DNA of 53,847 nucleotides from DMER64 sp041654355 (GTDB lineage Bacteria > Bacteroidota > Bacteroidia > Bacteroidales > UBA932). A program made the position numbers and the translations under genes. Where the stretch lies: positions 1-53,847 of the forward strand of contig JBAZDQ010000011.1 of the NCBI GenBank assembly GCA_041654355.1, given 5' to 3'. Positions 1-8,106 of the stretch are shown here, one piece after another (positions within the stretch are counted from its first letter, which is position 1; each line of letters opens with the position of its first letter). Under the pieces are notes generated by a model that made no database searches, was not told the origin of the DNA, and was given only the letters and a program-made list of their open reading frames with translations.

Positions 1-284
1 ATTATGTGATTGATTTCCTTGACCGGAAAAGAGCCCTTGATTTGCTGTGGAATGATTTTGCATTTTTGTTTTCCCCACAGAGCTTTAAAAGAACGGATTT
101 TGGGATTCACGAAAACGGAAATATCCGTATGTTTATAACCGGTCACGGGCCATTAAAAACAGTGATCACGGCAAGAGACTACAAAGAAGGGTTTCCTGAA
201 ACCATACTTGTTGATCACCCCAGGTTAAGATTACGTATGTTGATTAAAAAACCGGAAAATGTTGAAGGATCTCTTCTGTATTGA
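1..284 (+). CDS. C-terminal fragment of an unrecognised protein (5' end outside window)
   Basis: The frame is open from the window edge (first full codon at position 3) to a TGA at 282-284, giving about 93 residues of a C-terminus. I do not recognise the family. It is mixed alpha/beta, with a motif-like stretch FGIHENGNIRMFITGHGP and a basic end (RLRLRMLIKKPE). It overlaps the next gene, a hotdog dehydratase, by 26 bp in another frame, which is typical of translational coupling, so it probably belongs to the same lipid/polyene biosynthetic operon. The start and any N-terminal domain cannot be judged from here. Confidence 0.6.
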   Translation, partial: YVIDFLDRKRALDLLWNDFAFLFSPQSFKRTDFGIHENGNIRMFITGHGPLKTVITARDYKEGFPETILVDHPRLRLRMLIKKPENVEGSLLY

Positions 285-624
285 ATCATTGGATCATGTA
301 TGTGAAAATACTCTTGCAGCCACTGTGACTATAGATGGAAACAATCCTGTTTTTTCAGGGCATTTTCCCGGGCAACCGGTATTGCCCGGTGTCTGTTCGC
401 TCTTCCTGGTCAGACTATGCATGGAACGCTTTCTTGGAAAAGAATTACATTATCAACATATTGATTTTTGTAAATTTCCCGGTATGGCAAATCCTGCAAA
501 TCCTGCCAAACTTTTTCTGAAGATCTTATGGAAAGAGGTAAATGGCACAACACAAATAAAGGCGGAAATGAAGCACGGGCTGCTTACCGTTCTTAAATTG
601 CAAGCCTTATTAATGGAGATTTAA
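259..624 (+). CDS. FabZ/FabA-like hotdog 3-hydroxyacyl-ACP dehydratase
   Basis: This 121-residue protein carries the hotdog dehydratase signature GHFPGQPVLPGV at residues 34-45, with the catalytic-type His35 and the following helix. Family members dehydrate 3-hydroxyacyl chains on ACP; small stand-alone versions like this occur in aryl-polyene and flexirubin clusters of Bacteroidota. In FabZ an acidic residue follows the PGV turn by four positions. Here the stretch reads PGVCSLFLVRL and the position is Phe, so the usual acid is missing by eye alignment. Activity, or an accessory role, is therefore uncertain. The ATG at 259 overlaps the upstream gene by 26 bp, and one base separates its stop from the LolA-like gene, indicating an operon. 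Confidence 0.75.
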   Translation: MLKDLFCIESLDHVCENTLAATVTIDGNNPVFSGHFPGQPVLPGVCSLFLVRLCMERFLGKELHYQHIDFCKFPGMANPANPAKLFLKILWKEVNGTTQIKAEMKHGLLTVLKLQALLMEI

Positions 625-625
625 A

Positions 626-1225
626 ATGAAAAAAGCCCTTTTTTTAGTGACGGTTATAATATCTGTTTTATCAATGGATAAGACAGCAGCGCAGGATAAA
701 GATTTCTACGCCCAATTGGCAAAGGTCTCTTCAAAAATAGAAACGTTGTCGGGATCGTTTACCCAGATAAAAGAAGTCAGGTCGCTTGATGTGAAAATTG
801 TATCGACGGGTACTTTCAGGTATGCAAGAAACCGCGACATAAGGTTTGATTATGTGACTCCGCGAAAAATGAGTATTGTAGTCAGAGATAAAGAAGTTGA
901 GATCATAACGGAAGAAAAAACAACAGTCTATGCCTTTAAAGGCCAGAAAAATGCTATGACGGAAATGGCTCAGATAATGAACATTTGCATGAAAGGATTT
1001 TTGCAGGAATTGGGAGCTAATTACGAACTGAGCTATGTGCTGGACGATAACGGTCATTGTGTAACGATCAGGAACGCAAAAAAAGAATCAGAAAATTCGT
1101 TTGTCAGTATAGATCTGTGTTTTGACAGATCTGAATATGCACTTAATGAGGTTGTGGTACAAGAGAAATCGGGTTACATTACCACCTATGTTTTCAGTGA
1201 AGTAAGTATTGAAGGGTTGCCGTGA
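626..1225 (+). CDS. LolA-like outer-membrane lipoprotein carrier protein
   Basis: The 199-residue product begins with a Sec signal peptide (MKKALFLVTVIISVLSMDKTAAQ, cleavage near residue 22). It continues with the LolA pattern: an amphipathic helix (LAKVSSKIETLSGSFTQIKE) and then antiparallel strands including GTFRYARNRDIRFDY. LolA carries lipoproteins or other lipids through the periplasm. Divergent copies inside aryl-polyene, resorcinol and flexirubin clusters are thought to move the lipid product to the outer membrane, and the neighbouring dehydratase and ABC exporter suggest that role here. It starts one base after the dehydratase stop. It is less likely to be the housekeeping LolA, because of its cluster position and divergent sequence. 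Confidence 0.75.
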   Translation: MKKALFLVTVIISVLSMDKTAAQDKDFYAQLAKVSSKIETLSGSFTQIKEVRSLDVKIVSTGTFRYARNRDIRFDYVTPRKMSIVVRDKEVEIITEEKTTVYAFKGQKNAMTEMAQIMNICMKGFLQELGANYELSYVLDDNGHCVTIRNAKKESENSFVSIDLCFDRSEYALNEVVVQEKSGYITTYVFSEVSIEGLP

Positions 1226-1246
1226 AGTCCGGGTTTTAAAAAATAG

Positions 1247-1254
1247 TATATTTG
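1247..1254 (+). promoter_or_regulatory. Bacteroidota -7 box TATATTTG
   Basis: TATATTTG matches TAnnTTTG and lies 18 nt before the ATG at 1273, in the 47-nt gap after the LolA-like gene. No clear -33 TTTG is seen at 19-21 nt upstream. It would start a second transcript for the BtrH/ABC part of the cluster. Confidence 0.5.
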
Positions 1255-1272
1255 CAACTAAATATTTGAACC

Positions 1273-1680
1273 ATGAAAGTCAAAGACGTTCCCCAGGATG
1301 ACGAGTTTTTACAGCCGGACGGTGATGTCTTATTGAGAGATCGAACGTATGCACTGGATGATGACGGAAAATACCGGGAAATTCCCAGTGCTGGTTGGGC
1401 TCCAAAAAATGAAGCCATACGGTTTTCTTTGAATTACAACGGGGAAGAAGCCTTGGATGTTCGTAAAGAAGTCATTTCCGGAAAGTACAGTCCCCTGATG
1501 TATCATATGATACGTTTAGTGATGACGGCTGGGATCCTGGCTGATTATACCGGTTTTTCCAAACGAAAAATACATAAATTCTGTAAACCCAAACACTTTG
1601 CTTCTCTAAAACCAGAAGAGCTTTCCCGTATTGCGGATGCCATGAACATAAGTGTTGAAGAACTTACCTCTACCGATTAA
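1273..1680 (+). CDS. Unrecognised 135-aa protein with HTH-like C-terminus
   Basis: I do not recognise this family. The N-terminal half is acidic and strand-rich with no signal peptide (KVKDVPQDDEFLQPDGDVLL). The C-terminal 45 residues (ILADYTGFSKRKIHKFCKPK, then LKPEELSRIADAMNISVEEL) look like an XRE-type helix-turn-helix with the usual 'ADYTGFSKRKIHKFCK ... LSRIADAMNISVEEL' helix spacing. It follows a good -7 box and ends two bases before the BtrH-like gene, so it is co-transcribed with the BtrH/ABC module. It could be a small cluster regulator, or a scaffold whose helical end only resembles an HTH. Function is not assigned. Confidence 0.7.
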   Translation: MKVKDVPQDDEFLQPDGDVLLRDRTYALDDDGKYREIPSAGWAPKNEAIRFSLNYNGEEALDVRKEVISGKYSPLMYHMIRLVMTAGILADYTGFSKRKIHKFCKPKHFASLKPEELSRIADAMNISVEELTSTD

Positions 1681-1682
1681 AT

Positions 1683-2693
1683 ATGGAAATCAATTTTGAA
1701 CACAGGCACGCCGCGCATTGTGAGAACGGTGTTGTGAGAAATTTACTGAATTTTTACGGGATCAAACTCAGCGAACCCATGACCCTGGGATTGGGTTCGG
1801 GAATCTTTTTCTCCCACATGCCTTTCTACAGATTGCACGGGATGGCCCTGACCTCTTTCAGATATTTTCCGGGTAGTATTTTTACCAGGGTAACTCAAGC
1901 CCTGGGAATTGAAGTACAGTGGCATAAATTTAAAGATCCGGACAAAGCTATGGCCAAACTGGATGAAGTACTGGCACAGGGGATCCCTGTGGGGTTGAGG
2001 GTAGGGGTATATCACTTAGCCTATTTCCCGAAGGAATACAGGATGCACTTCAATGCCCATAACCTTTGTGTCATTGGTAAAGAGGGAGATGAATATATTA
2101 TTTCGGATCCCATAGGAATGAACAAAAACCGTCTTTCCGCCGAAAATTTGAAAAAAGTTCGTTTTGCACAGGGTACCAGTCCTCCCGAAGGCCGTATGTA
2201 TTACATAAAAAGCACGGAACATTACAAGCCTTTGACTGCTGAAATGCTTTATAAGGCAACACTCAAGACTTGTTCCGGGATGTTGGGGATACCTTTCCCG
2301 ATGTTTGGGGCAAAAGGGATCGCCTACCTGGCGAAAAGAATGCGTAAGTGGGAAAAACTTTACGGAGAACGCGGCGCGGCCATGAATCTGGCCCAGGTCA
2401 TCAGGATGCTGGAAGAGATCGGTACCGGCGGGGCAGGATTCAGATTTATGTATGCCGCTTTTTTGCAGGAAGCTTCTGAATTCCTGGATAAACCGGAATG
2501 GAATCAATTATCCATGGAATTGACAGAAGTCGGGGATCTTTGGAGAGATTTCTCCTATCATGCGGCCCGGTTTTTCAAAAAACGTGAAGGGATCATACTA
2601 TCTTACGATGATATAGCCGACAAGCTGGATGTTATTTCTGCACGGGAAACAGAGGTCTTCAGAAAACTGGAAAACTCAATAAAGCGTGGGTAA
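1683..2693 (+). CDS. BtrH N-terminal-domain protein (papain-like acyl transfer, with DUF4872-like C-terminus)
   Basis: This 336-residue protein resembles butirosin BtrH, which moves an acyl group from a carrier protein to an acceptor. The N-terminal 160 residues contain HRHAAHCENG with Cys13, FNAHNLCVIG with His126 and ISDPIG with Asp142, in the order of a cysteine-protease-like Cys-His-Asp triad. The C-terminal half is helical. It has no signal peptide, so it acts in the cytoplasm. BtrH-like genes recur beside ABC transporters in Bacteroidota aryl-polyene/flexirubin-type clusters, as here; the ABC ATPase gene overlaps its end by 8 bp. The triad roles are inferred from family knowledge, and the acyl substrate is unknown. 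Confidence 0.75.
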   Translation: MEINFEHRHAAHCENGVVRNLLNFYGIKLSEPMTLGLGSGIFFSHMPFYRLHGMALTSFRYFPGSIFTRVTQALGIEVQWHKFKDPDKAMAKLDEVLAQGIPVGLRVGVYHLAYFPKEYRMHFNAHNLCVIGKEGDEYIISDPIGMNKNRLSAENLKKVRFAQGTSPPEGRMYYIKSTEHYKPLTAEMLYKATLKTCSGMLGIPFPMFGAKGIAYLAKRMRKWEKLYGERGAAMNLAQVIRMLEEIGTGGAGFRFMYAAFLQEASEFLDKPEWNQLSMELTEVGDLWRDFSYHAARFFKKREGIILSYDDIADKLDVISARETEVFRKLENSIKRG

Positions 2694-3444
2694 TACATAC
2701 GCCATAGAAACAAAGGACCTGAACAAAACCTATAAAGGTAAAACTCATCCCACACTTAACGGGTTGTCTTTAAGGATCCCTTACGGTTCGCTTTTTGGAC
2801 TTCTGGCCCCGAACGGGGCCGGGAAAACCACTGCCATTAATATTATTTGCGGACTTCGCAAATACGACAGCGGTGACGTGATAGTGGACGGACACTCCCT
2901 GGCGGACGGGATGAAACCCATAAAACCCTTGTTCGGGCTTGTTCCCCAGGATATTGCCCTATTCCCGACAATGACGGCGTATGAAAATCTGAAAATACTG
3001 GGAGGGTTGTACGGAATAAAAAAAGAGTTGCTGGAAAAAAGGATTGACGAACTACTGGATTTGTTTGATCTATCGGCAAGCCGTAATTCATATATCAACC
3101 GTTTCTCGGGAGGGATGAAGCGTCGTGTGAACCTGATAGCCGGTATGTTGCATGCTCCTAAAATACTCATACTGGATGAACCCACCGTGGGTGTGGATGC
3201 CCAGTCAAGGAGACTGATCCTGGAAAAATTAGTGGACATTAACCGTTCCGGGACGACGGTACTTTTTATATCTCACTACCTGGAAGAGGCAGAACAGATA
3301 TGTACCGAAGTGGCATTTATGGATGACGGCGTCATCATTTGCCAGGGAAAGACTTCAGACCTCAGGAATATCTACAAATCCTGTAACAGCATGGAGTCAA
3401 TGTACCTCCTGCTTACCGGAAAAAGGATGAGGGACAACCAATGA
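2686..3444 (+). CDS. ABC-2 type transporter ATP-binding protein
   Basis: The 252-residue ATPase has Walker A APNGAGKTT (41-49, with Ala in place of the usual Gly at its first position), a Q-loop GLVPQDIALF, the ABC signature FSGGMKRR starting near residue 140, and Walker B ILILDEPT with Asp164-Glu165, followed by the H-loop FISHYLEEAE. The start is a GTG at 2686, because the N-terminal strand begins only four residues later; it overlaps the BtrH gene by 8 bp. The stop overlaps the permease start as ATGA. It energises export through the next gene's product, probably of the cluster's lipid or polyene. Confidence 0.9.
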   Translation: MGNTYAIETKDLNKTYKGKTHPTLNGLSLRIPYGSLFGLLAPNGAGKTTAINIICGLRKYDSGDVIVDGHSLADGMKPIKPLFGLVPQDIALFPTMTAYENLKILGGLYGIKKELLEKRIDELLDLFDLSASRNSYINRFSGGMKRRVNLIAGMLHAPKILILDEPTVGVDAQSRRLILEKLVDINRSGTTVLFISHYLEEAEQICTEVAFMDDGVIICQGKTSDLRNIYKSCNSMESMYLLLTGKRMRDNQ

Positions 3445-4712
3445 GAAAATTCAGATACCTGCTGTACAAAGATTACCTTTTGCTGAAAAGGGACGTGGCC
3501 GGGTTGCTGCTTATGTTCCTGATGCCGGTAGTGCTGGTGATCCTGATGACGTTGTTGCAGGAAAGCACATACAGGGCCATCACGGACGCCTCGGTGCCCC
3601 TTATCCTGATCAACAACGACAAAGGTGAACTCGGCAAAGCCATTGATCAGGAACTTGAAATGTCAGGGGTTTTCAAGATCGACAGGCTAATAGACGGAAA
3701 GGTTCCGGATTTGCAGCAAATTGAAAAGGAAATTGCCTCCAGCCGGTATACTTTGGGCATATATATTCCGGAAAACACAACGGAAAACATTCAAAAGAAC
3801 GTAGCCCGGTATGTACTTGCCACATTTAGCGGAGCTGTGGAATTGCCTGCCATGGACAGTGTCGGTTTTGTCATATATGTAGATCCGACAACCAAATCTT
3901 CCTTTTATACGACTATTATGAGCACGTTAAAAGAGAAGACGCAGAAAATTGAATTTGATTATATAATGAAAGAGATCACCAGGCAGGTGAACGAAATAAG
4001 TCCCATACCCATTTCCACTGCCGGTTTTGCAGGGCAGCAGGTATATATTGACATAAGAGATGCTCATCTGGAAGGAAAAGACATGGTTCCCAGTCCCGTG
4101 CAGCATAATGTGCCGGCCTGGTCCCTGTTTGCCATATTTTTTATTGTCATATCCCTTTCCGGAAGTATTATCCGGGAAAGGCAGGATGGCAGTTTTTCGC
4201 GGTTATTGACCATGCCGTGTTCCTATACCGAATATTTGCTGAGCAAAGCCATTGTATTTACAATCGTTTCCCTGATGCAGTTTGGGCTGATGTTGCTGAT
4301 AGGTGTATTTGTTTTACCTCTTTTTGGGACTGAATCATTGAATTTGGGCAGTTCGCCGCTGGCTTTGATCCTATTGGGACTTTCAGCGGCACTGGCAGCA
4401 ATCGGATACGGCACAGCCATAGGAAATATTGCTGAAAATTTCCATCAGTCAGCTGTCTTCGGGGCCATATCCATTGTTATCATGGCTGCCATCGGGGGCA
4501 TCTGGATCCCGACTTTCATTATGTCCGATACTTTGCGTACGATAGGGATGTTTTCTCCCATGCACTGGGGCCTTTCCGGCTTCCTTGAAGTGTTTATGCT
4601 GGATGCCGGCGTAAAAGCCATTCTTCCGGAAAGCGGCATGATGGCTCTTTTTGGGCTGGTATGCTTTATAATAGCCATAGCTTTCAATTACCGAAGAAGG
4701 CTGGACGTTTAA
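3441..4712 (+). CDS. ABC-2 type transporter permease
   Basis: The 423-residue membrane protein has the ABC-2 (YhgE/DrrB-like) layout. There is one N-terminal transmembrane helix (LLLMFLMPVVLVILMTLL), a long extracytoplasmic domain to about residue 225, then five helices including WSLFAIFFIVISLSGSIIRE and a C-terminal helix before FNYRRRLDV. RERQDGSFSRLLTMP is the usual cytosolic coupling segment. It pairs with the ATPase through an ATGA overlap. Its last 29 bp overlap the convergent DUF3943 gene. Substrate is inferred only from context, as the product of the lipid cluster to the left. Confidence 0.88.
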   Translation: MRKFRYLLYKDYLLLKRDVAGLLLMFLMPVVLVILMTLLQESTYRAITDASVPLILINNDKGELGKAIDQELEMSGVFKIDRLIDGKVPDLQQIEKEIASSRYTLGIYIPENTTENIQKNVARYVLATFSGAVELPAMDSVGFVIYVDPTTKSSFYTTIMSTLKEKTQKIEFDYIMKEITRQVNEISPIPISTAGFAGQQVYIDIRDAHLEGKDMVPSPVQHNVPAWSLFAIFFIVISLSGSIIRERQDGSFSRLLTMPCSYTEYLLSKAIVFTIVSLMQFGLMLLIGVFVLPLFGTESLNLGSSPLALILLGLSAALAAIGYGTAIGNIAENFHQSAVFGAISIVIMAAIGGIWIPTFIMSDTLRTIGMFSPMHWGLSGFLEVFMLDAGVKAILPESGMMALFGLVCFIIAIAFNYRRRLDV

Positions 4713-5316
4713 ATCCATTATTGATGGCATAAGCCGGGTTGATGATACAGGTCAGGATGATCTCATACCATTGAAAGCCGTTGTTTCTCATGGCCAGGGT
4801 TGCCCGGTGACTTAGTTCTCCCAGAAGAATTCCTCCTAACGGTGTGATAATCAAGTCCTGGATACTGGGTTGTTCCAGCCCGCCTTCCCATACATACTCC
4901 CAAAGTACCGATTGCATGATCGTGAAAAGAGATGATTGCCAGAACAAGGCTCCCTGTGACCGGGTGGCATTGAAATAGAAACTTCCCTGGTAGGGGTGGC
5001 CAATGTAGTTGATTACGGCCAGATCATTATCCCTGACGGGAGCAGTCGTGAACGTCTTTTTGTATTGGGCTTTGATGGAAGCTGCCCGGAATACTTCTTT
5101 CCTGTCCCATTGGCTTATATACTCCGGTGATAAGACCAGGGCTGTCATGATCACTGCGTTGTACCCCAGGGCGTAGCCGGTTCCGCGTAACATTTTGTTA
5201 CCAAATGTTTTGTCGCTGTGTTTTAATAAAGGGTCAGGTTCCCGGATGTATTGAGCATTCAGGGGAATAAACGGGAGCATCATCACTGCCAGGAAGAAAC
5301 CGCTTTTAAACTTCAT
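4684..5316 (-). CDS. DUF3943-family outer-membrane-associated protein
   Basis: The 210-residue protein starts with a signal peptide (MKFKSGFFLAVMMLPFIPLNAQ). It contains the features I associate with DUF3943: NYIGHPYQGSFYFNATRSQG, followed by WEYVWEGGLEQPSIQDLIITPLGGILLGE. Function of the family is unknown; it is presumed to sit in the envelope. It is monocistronic, convergent with the ABC permease (29-bp tail overlap) and divergent from the STAS/kinase gene. A -7 box TATATTTG on the minus strand (5340-5347) with a TTG 21 nt further upstream gives a 23-nt spacing to the ATG. Confidence 0.75.
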   Translation of the reverse strand: MKFKSGFFLAVMMLPFIPLNAQYIREPDPLLKHSDKTFGNKMLRGTGYALGYNAVIMTALVLSPEYISQWDRKEVFRAASIKAQYKKTFTTAPVRDNDLAVINYIGHPYQGSFYFNATRSQGALFWQSSLFTIMQSVLWEYVWEGGLEQPSIQDLIITPLGGILLGELSHRATLAMRNNGFQWYEIILTCIINPAYAINNGFKRPAFFGN

Positions 5317-5339
5317 AAGTAATAGTCAGATACGCAACT

Positions 5340-5347
5340 CAAATATA
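5340..5347 (-). promoter_or_regulatory. Promoter of the DUF3943 gene (-7 TATATTTG)
   Basis: Read on the minus strand the box is TATATTTG, with TTG (complement of 5369-5371) 21 nt upstream. This is the Bacteroidota -33/-7 spacing. The ATG is 23 nt downstream. Confidence 0.6.
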
Positions 5348-5372
5348 GAAAGATTTTTATGTAACTTGCAAT

Positions 5373-7538
5373 ATGTTTGAAATAACCAGGGATCAATATG
5401 CTTCAGTTCACTGTATCCGGCCCGGGGGGAGACTGGATACGGTCCAAGCGGTTTTGTTCGAAGAAGCTGTCCGGGACGTGACAACCGGGCAACGTTTTTT
5501 AGTTATCGATTTTTCTGAATGTTCTTACCTGTCCAGCAGCGGTATACGTGTTTTACTGCGTACGTCAAAAGAACTGGGATCGCTAGGAGGCAAATTGGCT
5601 ATATGCGGGTTTTCAGATGATTTATTCCGTGTGTTCCAGACAGCAGGGTTGGATACAGTGTTCAACCTGTTTGGGACGCTTTCGCAAGCCCTGGCATGTA
5701 TTGAAGAACAGGAAAACATTCTTTTAGATAATGTCAGGGTTTATGCGGATAAGGTCCCGTGGAAGACTGAACTTTTGAAAAAGACACCGGATGCAGGTCT
5801 CAGGATATGGGAAGAACCGGTTTTGACGGATTTCGGATCTTTAGCCATTGCGGCAGGGACCGGGGCGTTTGGAGAAACTTTGTTAAGAAGTGAAACTCCG
5901 GGGGGCTCTTTTTTTATACTGTTCCATTGTGCCGGGTTCATTCCTGATGACAAAAATTATACGCCGGATTTCCGGATAGCGGGTGATCCCTTTCAGGCAA
6001 CCATGTTTGTTGACCGTGCAGTGTCTGTCCGGGAATCTCCTGTGGTAAAAGTATCTGTTGAAGATGGCAAAAAAATAGTGATCTCTGATATATTGCAACA
6101 TACCACACATTTATCCTGTGGTGAAGGTTGTTTTCTGTGTGCTGTCGTTTGTCTGGCACGAGATCCTGATAAACCGGCCTTATCTGTATATCTTAGCCGG
6201 GACAGCCAGACGTGGCAGGGAGGTACATTCCTGTTGCAACATGTAACCCATATGCAGCCGGGTCAAACATTTCAGCAGTACTGCCGTTCGTTGCTCACTT
6301 GGGAAAACGTGGAAGGAGTAGTTGCGGGAGATGTTTCTGAAATGCTTACGGATCCGGTATGCTGGTTGTTTTATTCACACGGAATATCAGAAGCAGCCGG
6401 ATATATCCCCAAGGTAGTCTTCACAGGAGAGGTTCTGCAGGAAAAATACTATGCTTACCTAACCAGGTCCTTATACAGAGATTCTGAAAAAGTGGAAATC
6501 AAAAGACTCCACGGAGGCTATTCGGCAAGTACTTTTTATGTAAAATCATTCGATGACAGGGGAAGGGTACTCCGGCCTACGGTGTTGAAGATCGGGGCGA
6601 GGCCCCTGATCGCAAGGGAAGCGGAACGATGCCGGAAATATGCCATGCCCTATATTCTGAACAACAGTGCCATGGTTCTGGGAACCGCTTTTCATTGCCA
6701 GGTGGGCGCTTTACGCTATAATTTTGTGGGAATAGGCGGAGAAGATGCCGAATTAAAATGGCTTACATGGTACTTTAATAATATGGAGGTTGAATCATTA
6801 ATACCTCTGTTTGACAAAATTTTCCTGAAGATTTTAAAACCTTGGTACGGACAGCCTGTCAGGGAAAAGATCTATCCATACCTGGACCATGATCCCACAA
6901 AAACTTTTTTCCCGGACCTTTTTGAAAAAGCCGAGTCGATCCTTGGCATAGATACCCGGAATGTCTCTTTTCGCTTTGACGGCCGCGCCGACGAATTCTT
7001 GAATCCTTACCGTTTTCTTAAAGAAGAGTATCCCAGGAGACGGCAGGAGAGCCTTGATTATCATACGTGCGTATGCCATGGAGATCTGAACATGCAGAAT
7101 GTACTGCTGGATAACGAGATGAACGTTTATCTCATTGATTTTTCAGAAACCCGGCCACGATCCGTTGTGTCTGATTTTGCCCGCTTGGAGGCCATTTTCA
7201 TGGTAGAGTCATATCCCATGGAAACCGAACGGGATTTTTTGGAGGTGTTGGATCATCTTACGGGTTTCTACAGGAATACTGCTTTTACAGACAGAAAACC
7301 GGACCGGGAATGGACCGGGGAATTGCCCGAAATTATGCACAGGAATATATCCCTGACCTTAAAAATGAGGGAATATGCTACGTTCGCTTCCCGGGGAGAA
7401 AAAACGTTTATACCTTACGCATTGGCTTTGCTGGAATGGGTCTTGCCCATAGTCTGTTATTCCAGTGCGACTATCTGGCAGAAAAAACTTTCTGCCTGTG
7501 TGGCCTCATTATTATGTGAATCTTTAAAAATTAAATAA
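5373..7538 (+). CDS. STAS domain fused to a large aminoglycoside-phosphotransferase-like (TCAD9-like) domain
   Basis: The 721-residue protein has two recognisable ends. Residues 1-115 form a STAS/anti-anti-sigma domain: FLVIDFSECSYLSSSGIRVLL puts Ser55 at the place of the SpoIIAA phospho-serine. Residues about 360-700 resemble a kinase/aminoglycoside-phosphotransferase fold: GGYSASTFYVK, a lysine in PTVLKIG, the catalytic loop HGDLNMQN (His569, Asp571) and the metal-binding DFSE (Asp589). The stretch GGYSASTF ... VLKIGARPLIAREAERCRKY ... GALRYNFVGIGG recalls the 'ternary complex associated domain 9' described in predicted conflict systems; this is from memory. Residues 120-350 are unrecognised. 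It has no signal peptide. The gene overlaps the peroxidase gene by one base (TAATG). The substrate is unknown. Confidence 0.7.
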   Translation: MFEITRDQYASVHCIRPGGRLDTVQAVLFEEAVRDVTTGQRFLVIDFSECSYLSSSGIRVLLRTSKELGSLGGKLAICGFSDDLFRVFQTAGLDTVFNLFGTLSQALACIEEQENILLDNVRVYADKVPWKTELLKKTPDAGLRIWEEPVLTDFGSLAIAAGTGAFGETLLRSETPGGSFFILFHCAGFIPDDKNYTPDFRIAGDPFQATMFVDRAVSVRESPVVKVSVEDGKKIVISDILQHTTHLSCGEGCFLCAVVCLARDPDKPALSVYLSRDSQTWQGGTFLLQHVTHMQPGQTFQQYCRSLLTWENVEGVVAGDVSEMLTDPVCWLFYSHGISEAAGYIPKVVFTGEVLQEKYYAYLTRSLYRDSEKVEIKRLHGGYSASTFYVKSFDDRGRVLRPTVLKIGARPLIAREAERCRKYAMPYILNNSAMVLGTAFHCQVGALRYNFVGIGGEDAELKWLTWYFNNMEVESLIPLFDKIFLKILKPWYGQPVREKIYPYLDHDPTKTFFPDLFEKAESILGIDTRNVSFRFDGRADEFLNPYRFLKEEYPRRRQESLDYHTCVCHGDLNMQNVLLDNEMNVYLIDFSETRPRSVVSDFARLEAIFMVESYPMETERDFLEVLDHLTGFYRNTAFTDRKPDREWTGELPEIMHRNISLTLKMREYATFASRGEKTFIPYALALLEWVLPIVCYSSATIWQKKLSACVASLLCESLKIK

Positions 7539-8098
7539 TGAAAACCATTTTTATCATGTGTGCCGTGCTAATATCTTTTTTTACCGGAAATAGTAAACAA
7601 GACAACCCGAAAGTTGTAGATCCTCCAAAGAATTTTTACTCATTGTCTTTTAAAACCATAAGAGGTGAAGACTTTTCTTTTGAACAGCTCCGTGGCAAGA
7701 AGGTCTTGTTGGTCAATACGGCTTCAAAATGTGGCTTTACTCCGCAATTTGCAGAACTGGAGGCACTCAATCAAGCCTATGCACCCGGATTGGTCATCCT
7801 GGGATTTCCATCCAATGATTTTATGAACCAGGATCCGGGGTCGAATGAAGAAATCCTGGAGTTTTGCGAGATCAATTACGGGGTGACGTTTCAAATGATG
7901 GATAAGTCATCGGTTAAAGGCAAGCAACAAAATCCTGTGTTCCGCTGGCTGTCGGATCCCTCAGAAAACGGTTGGAACAAAAAAGCACCCGGCTGGAATT
8001 TTGCCAAATATTTGGTGGATGAGCAAGGCAGGCTCATTGGATACTGGCCTTCAAAGGTCAGACCCAATGATCCGGAAATCCTGGATCTTCTAAATTAA
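7538..8098 (+). CDS. Glutathione peroxidase family protein (exported)
   Basis: The 186-residue thiol peroxidase has an N-terminal hydrophobic signal (MKTIFIMCAVLISFFTG) and then the GPx fold. The peroxidatic Cys65 lies in NTASKCGFTPQF, a second cysteine (Cys110) in EILEFCE, and the Trp-Asn pair in PGWNFAKYLV. The motif that is normally FPCNQFGGQEPG reads FPSNDFMNQDPG, so the tetrad Gln is Asp94 and the middle Cys is Ser. Members reduce hydroperoxides, usually with thioredoxin in bacteria. Translation is coupled to the preceding gene by TAATG. The next gene is convergent, only 8 bp away. Confidence 0.88.
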   Translation: MKTIFIMCAVLISFFTGNSKQDNPKVVDPPKNFYSLSFKTIRGEDFSFEQLRGKKVLLVNTASKCGFTPQFAELEALNQAYAPGLVILGFPSNDFMNQDPGSNEEILEFCEINYGVTFQMMDKSSVKGKQQNPVFRWLSDPSENGWNKKAPGWNFAKYLVDEQGRLIGYWPSKVRPNDPEILDLLN

Positions 8099-8106
8099 AG
8101 GCAAGA

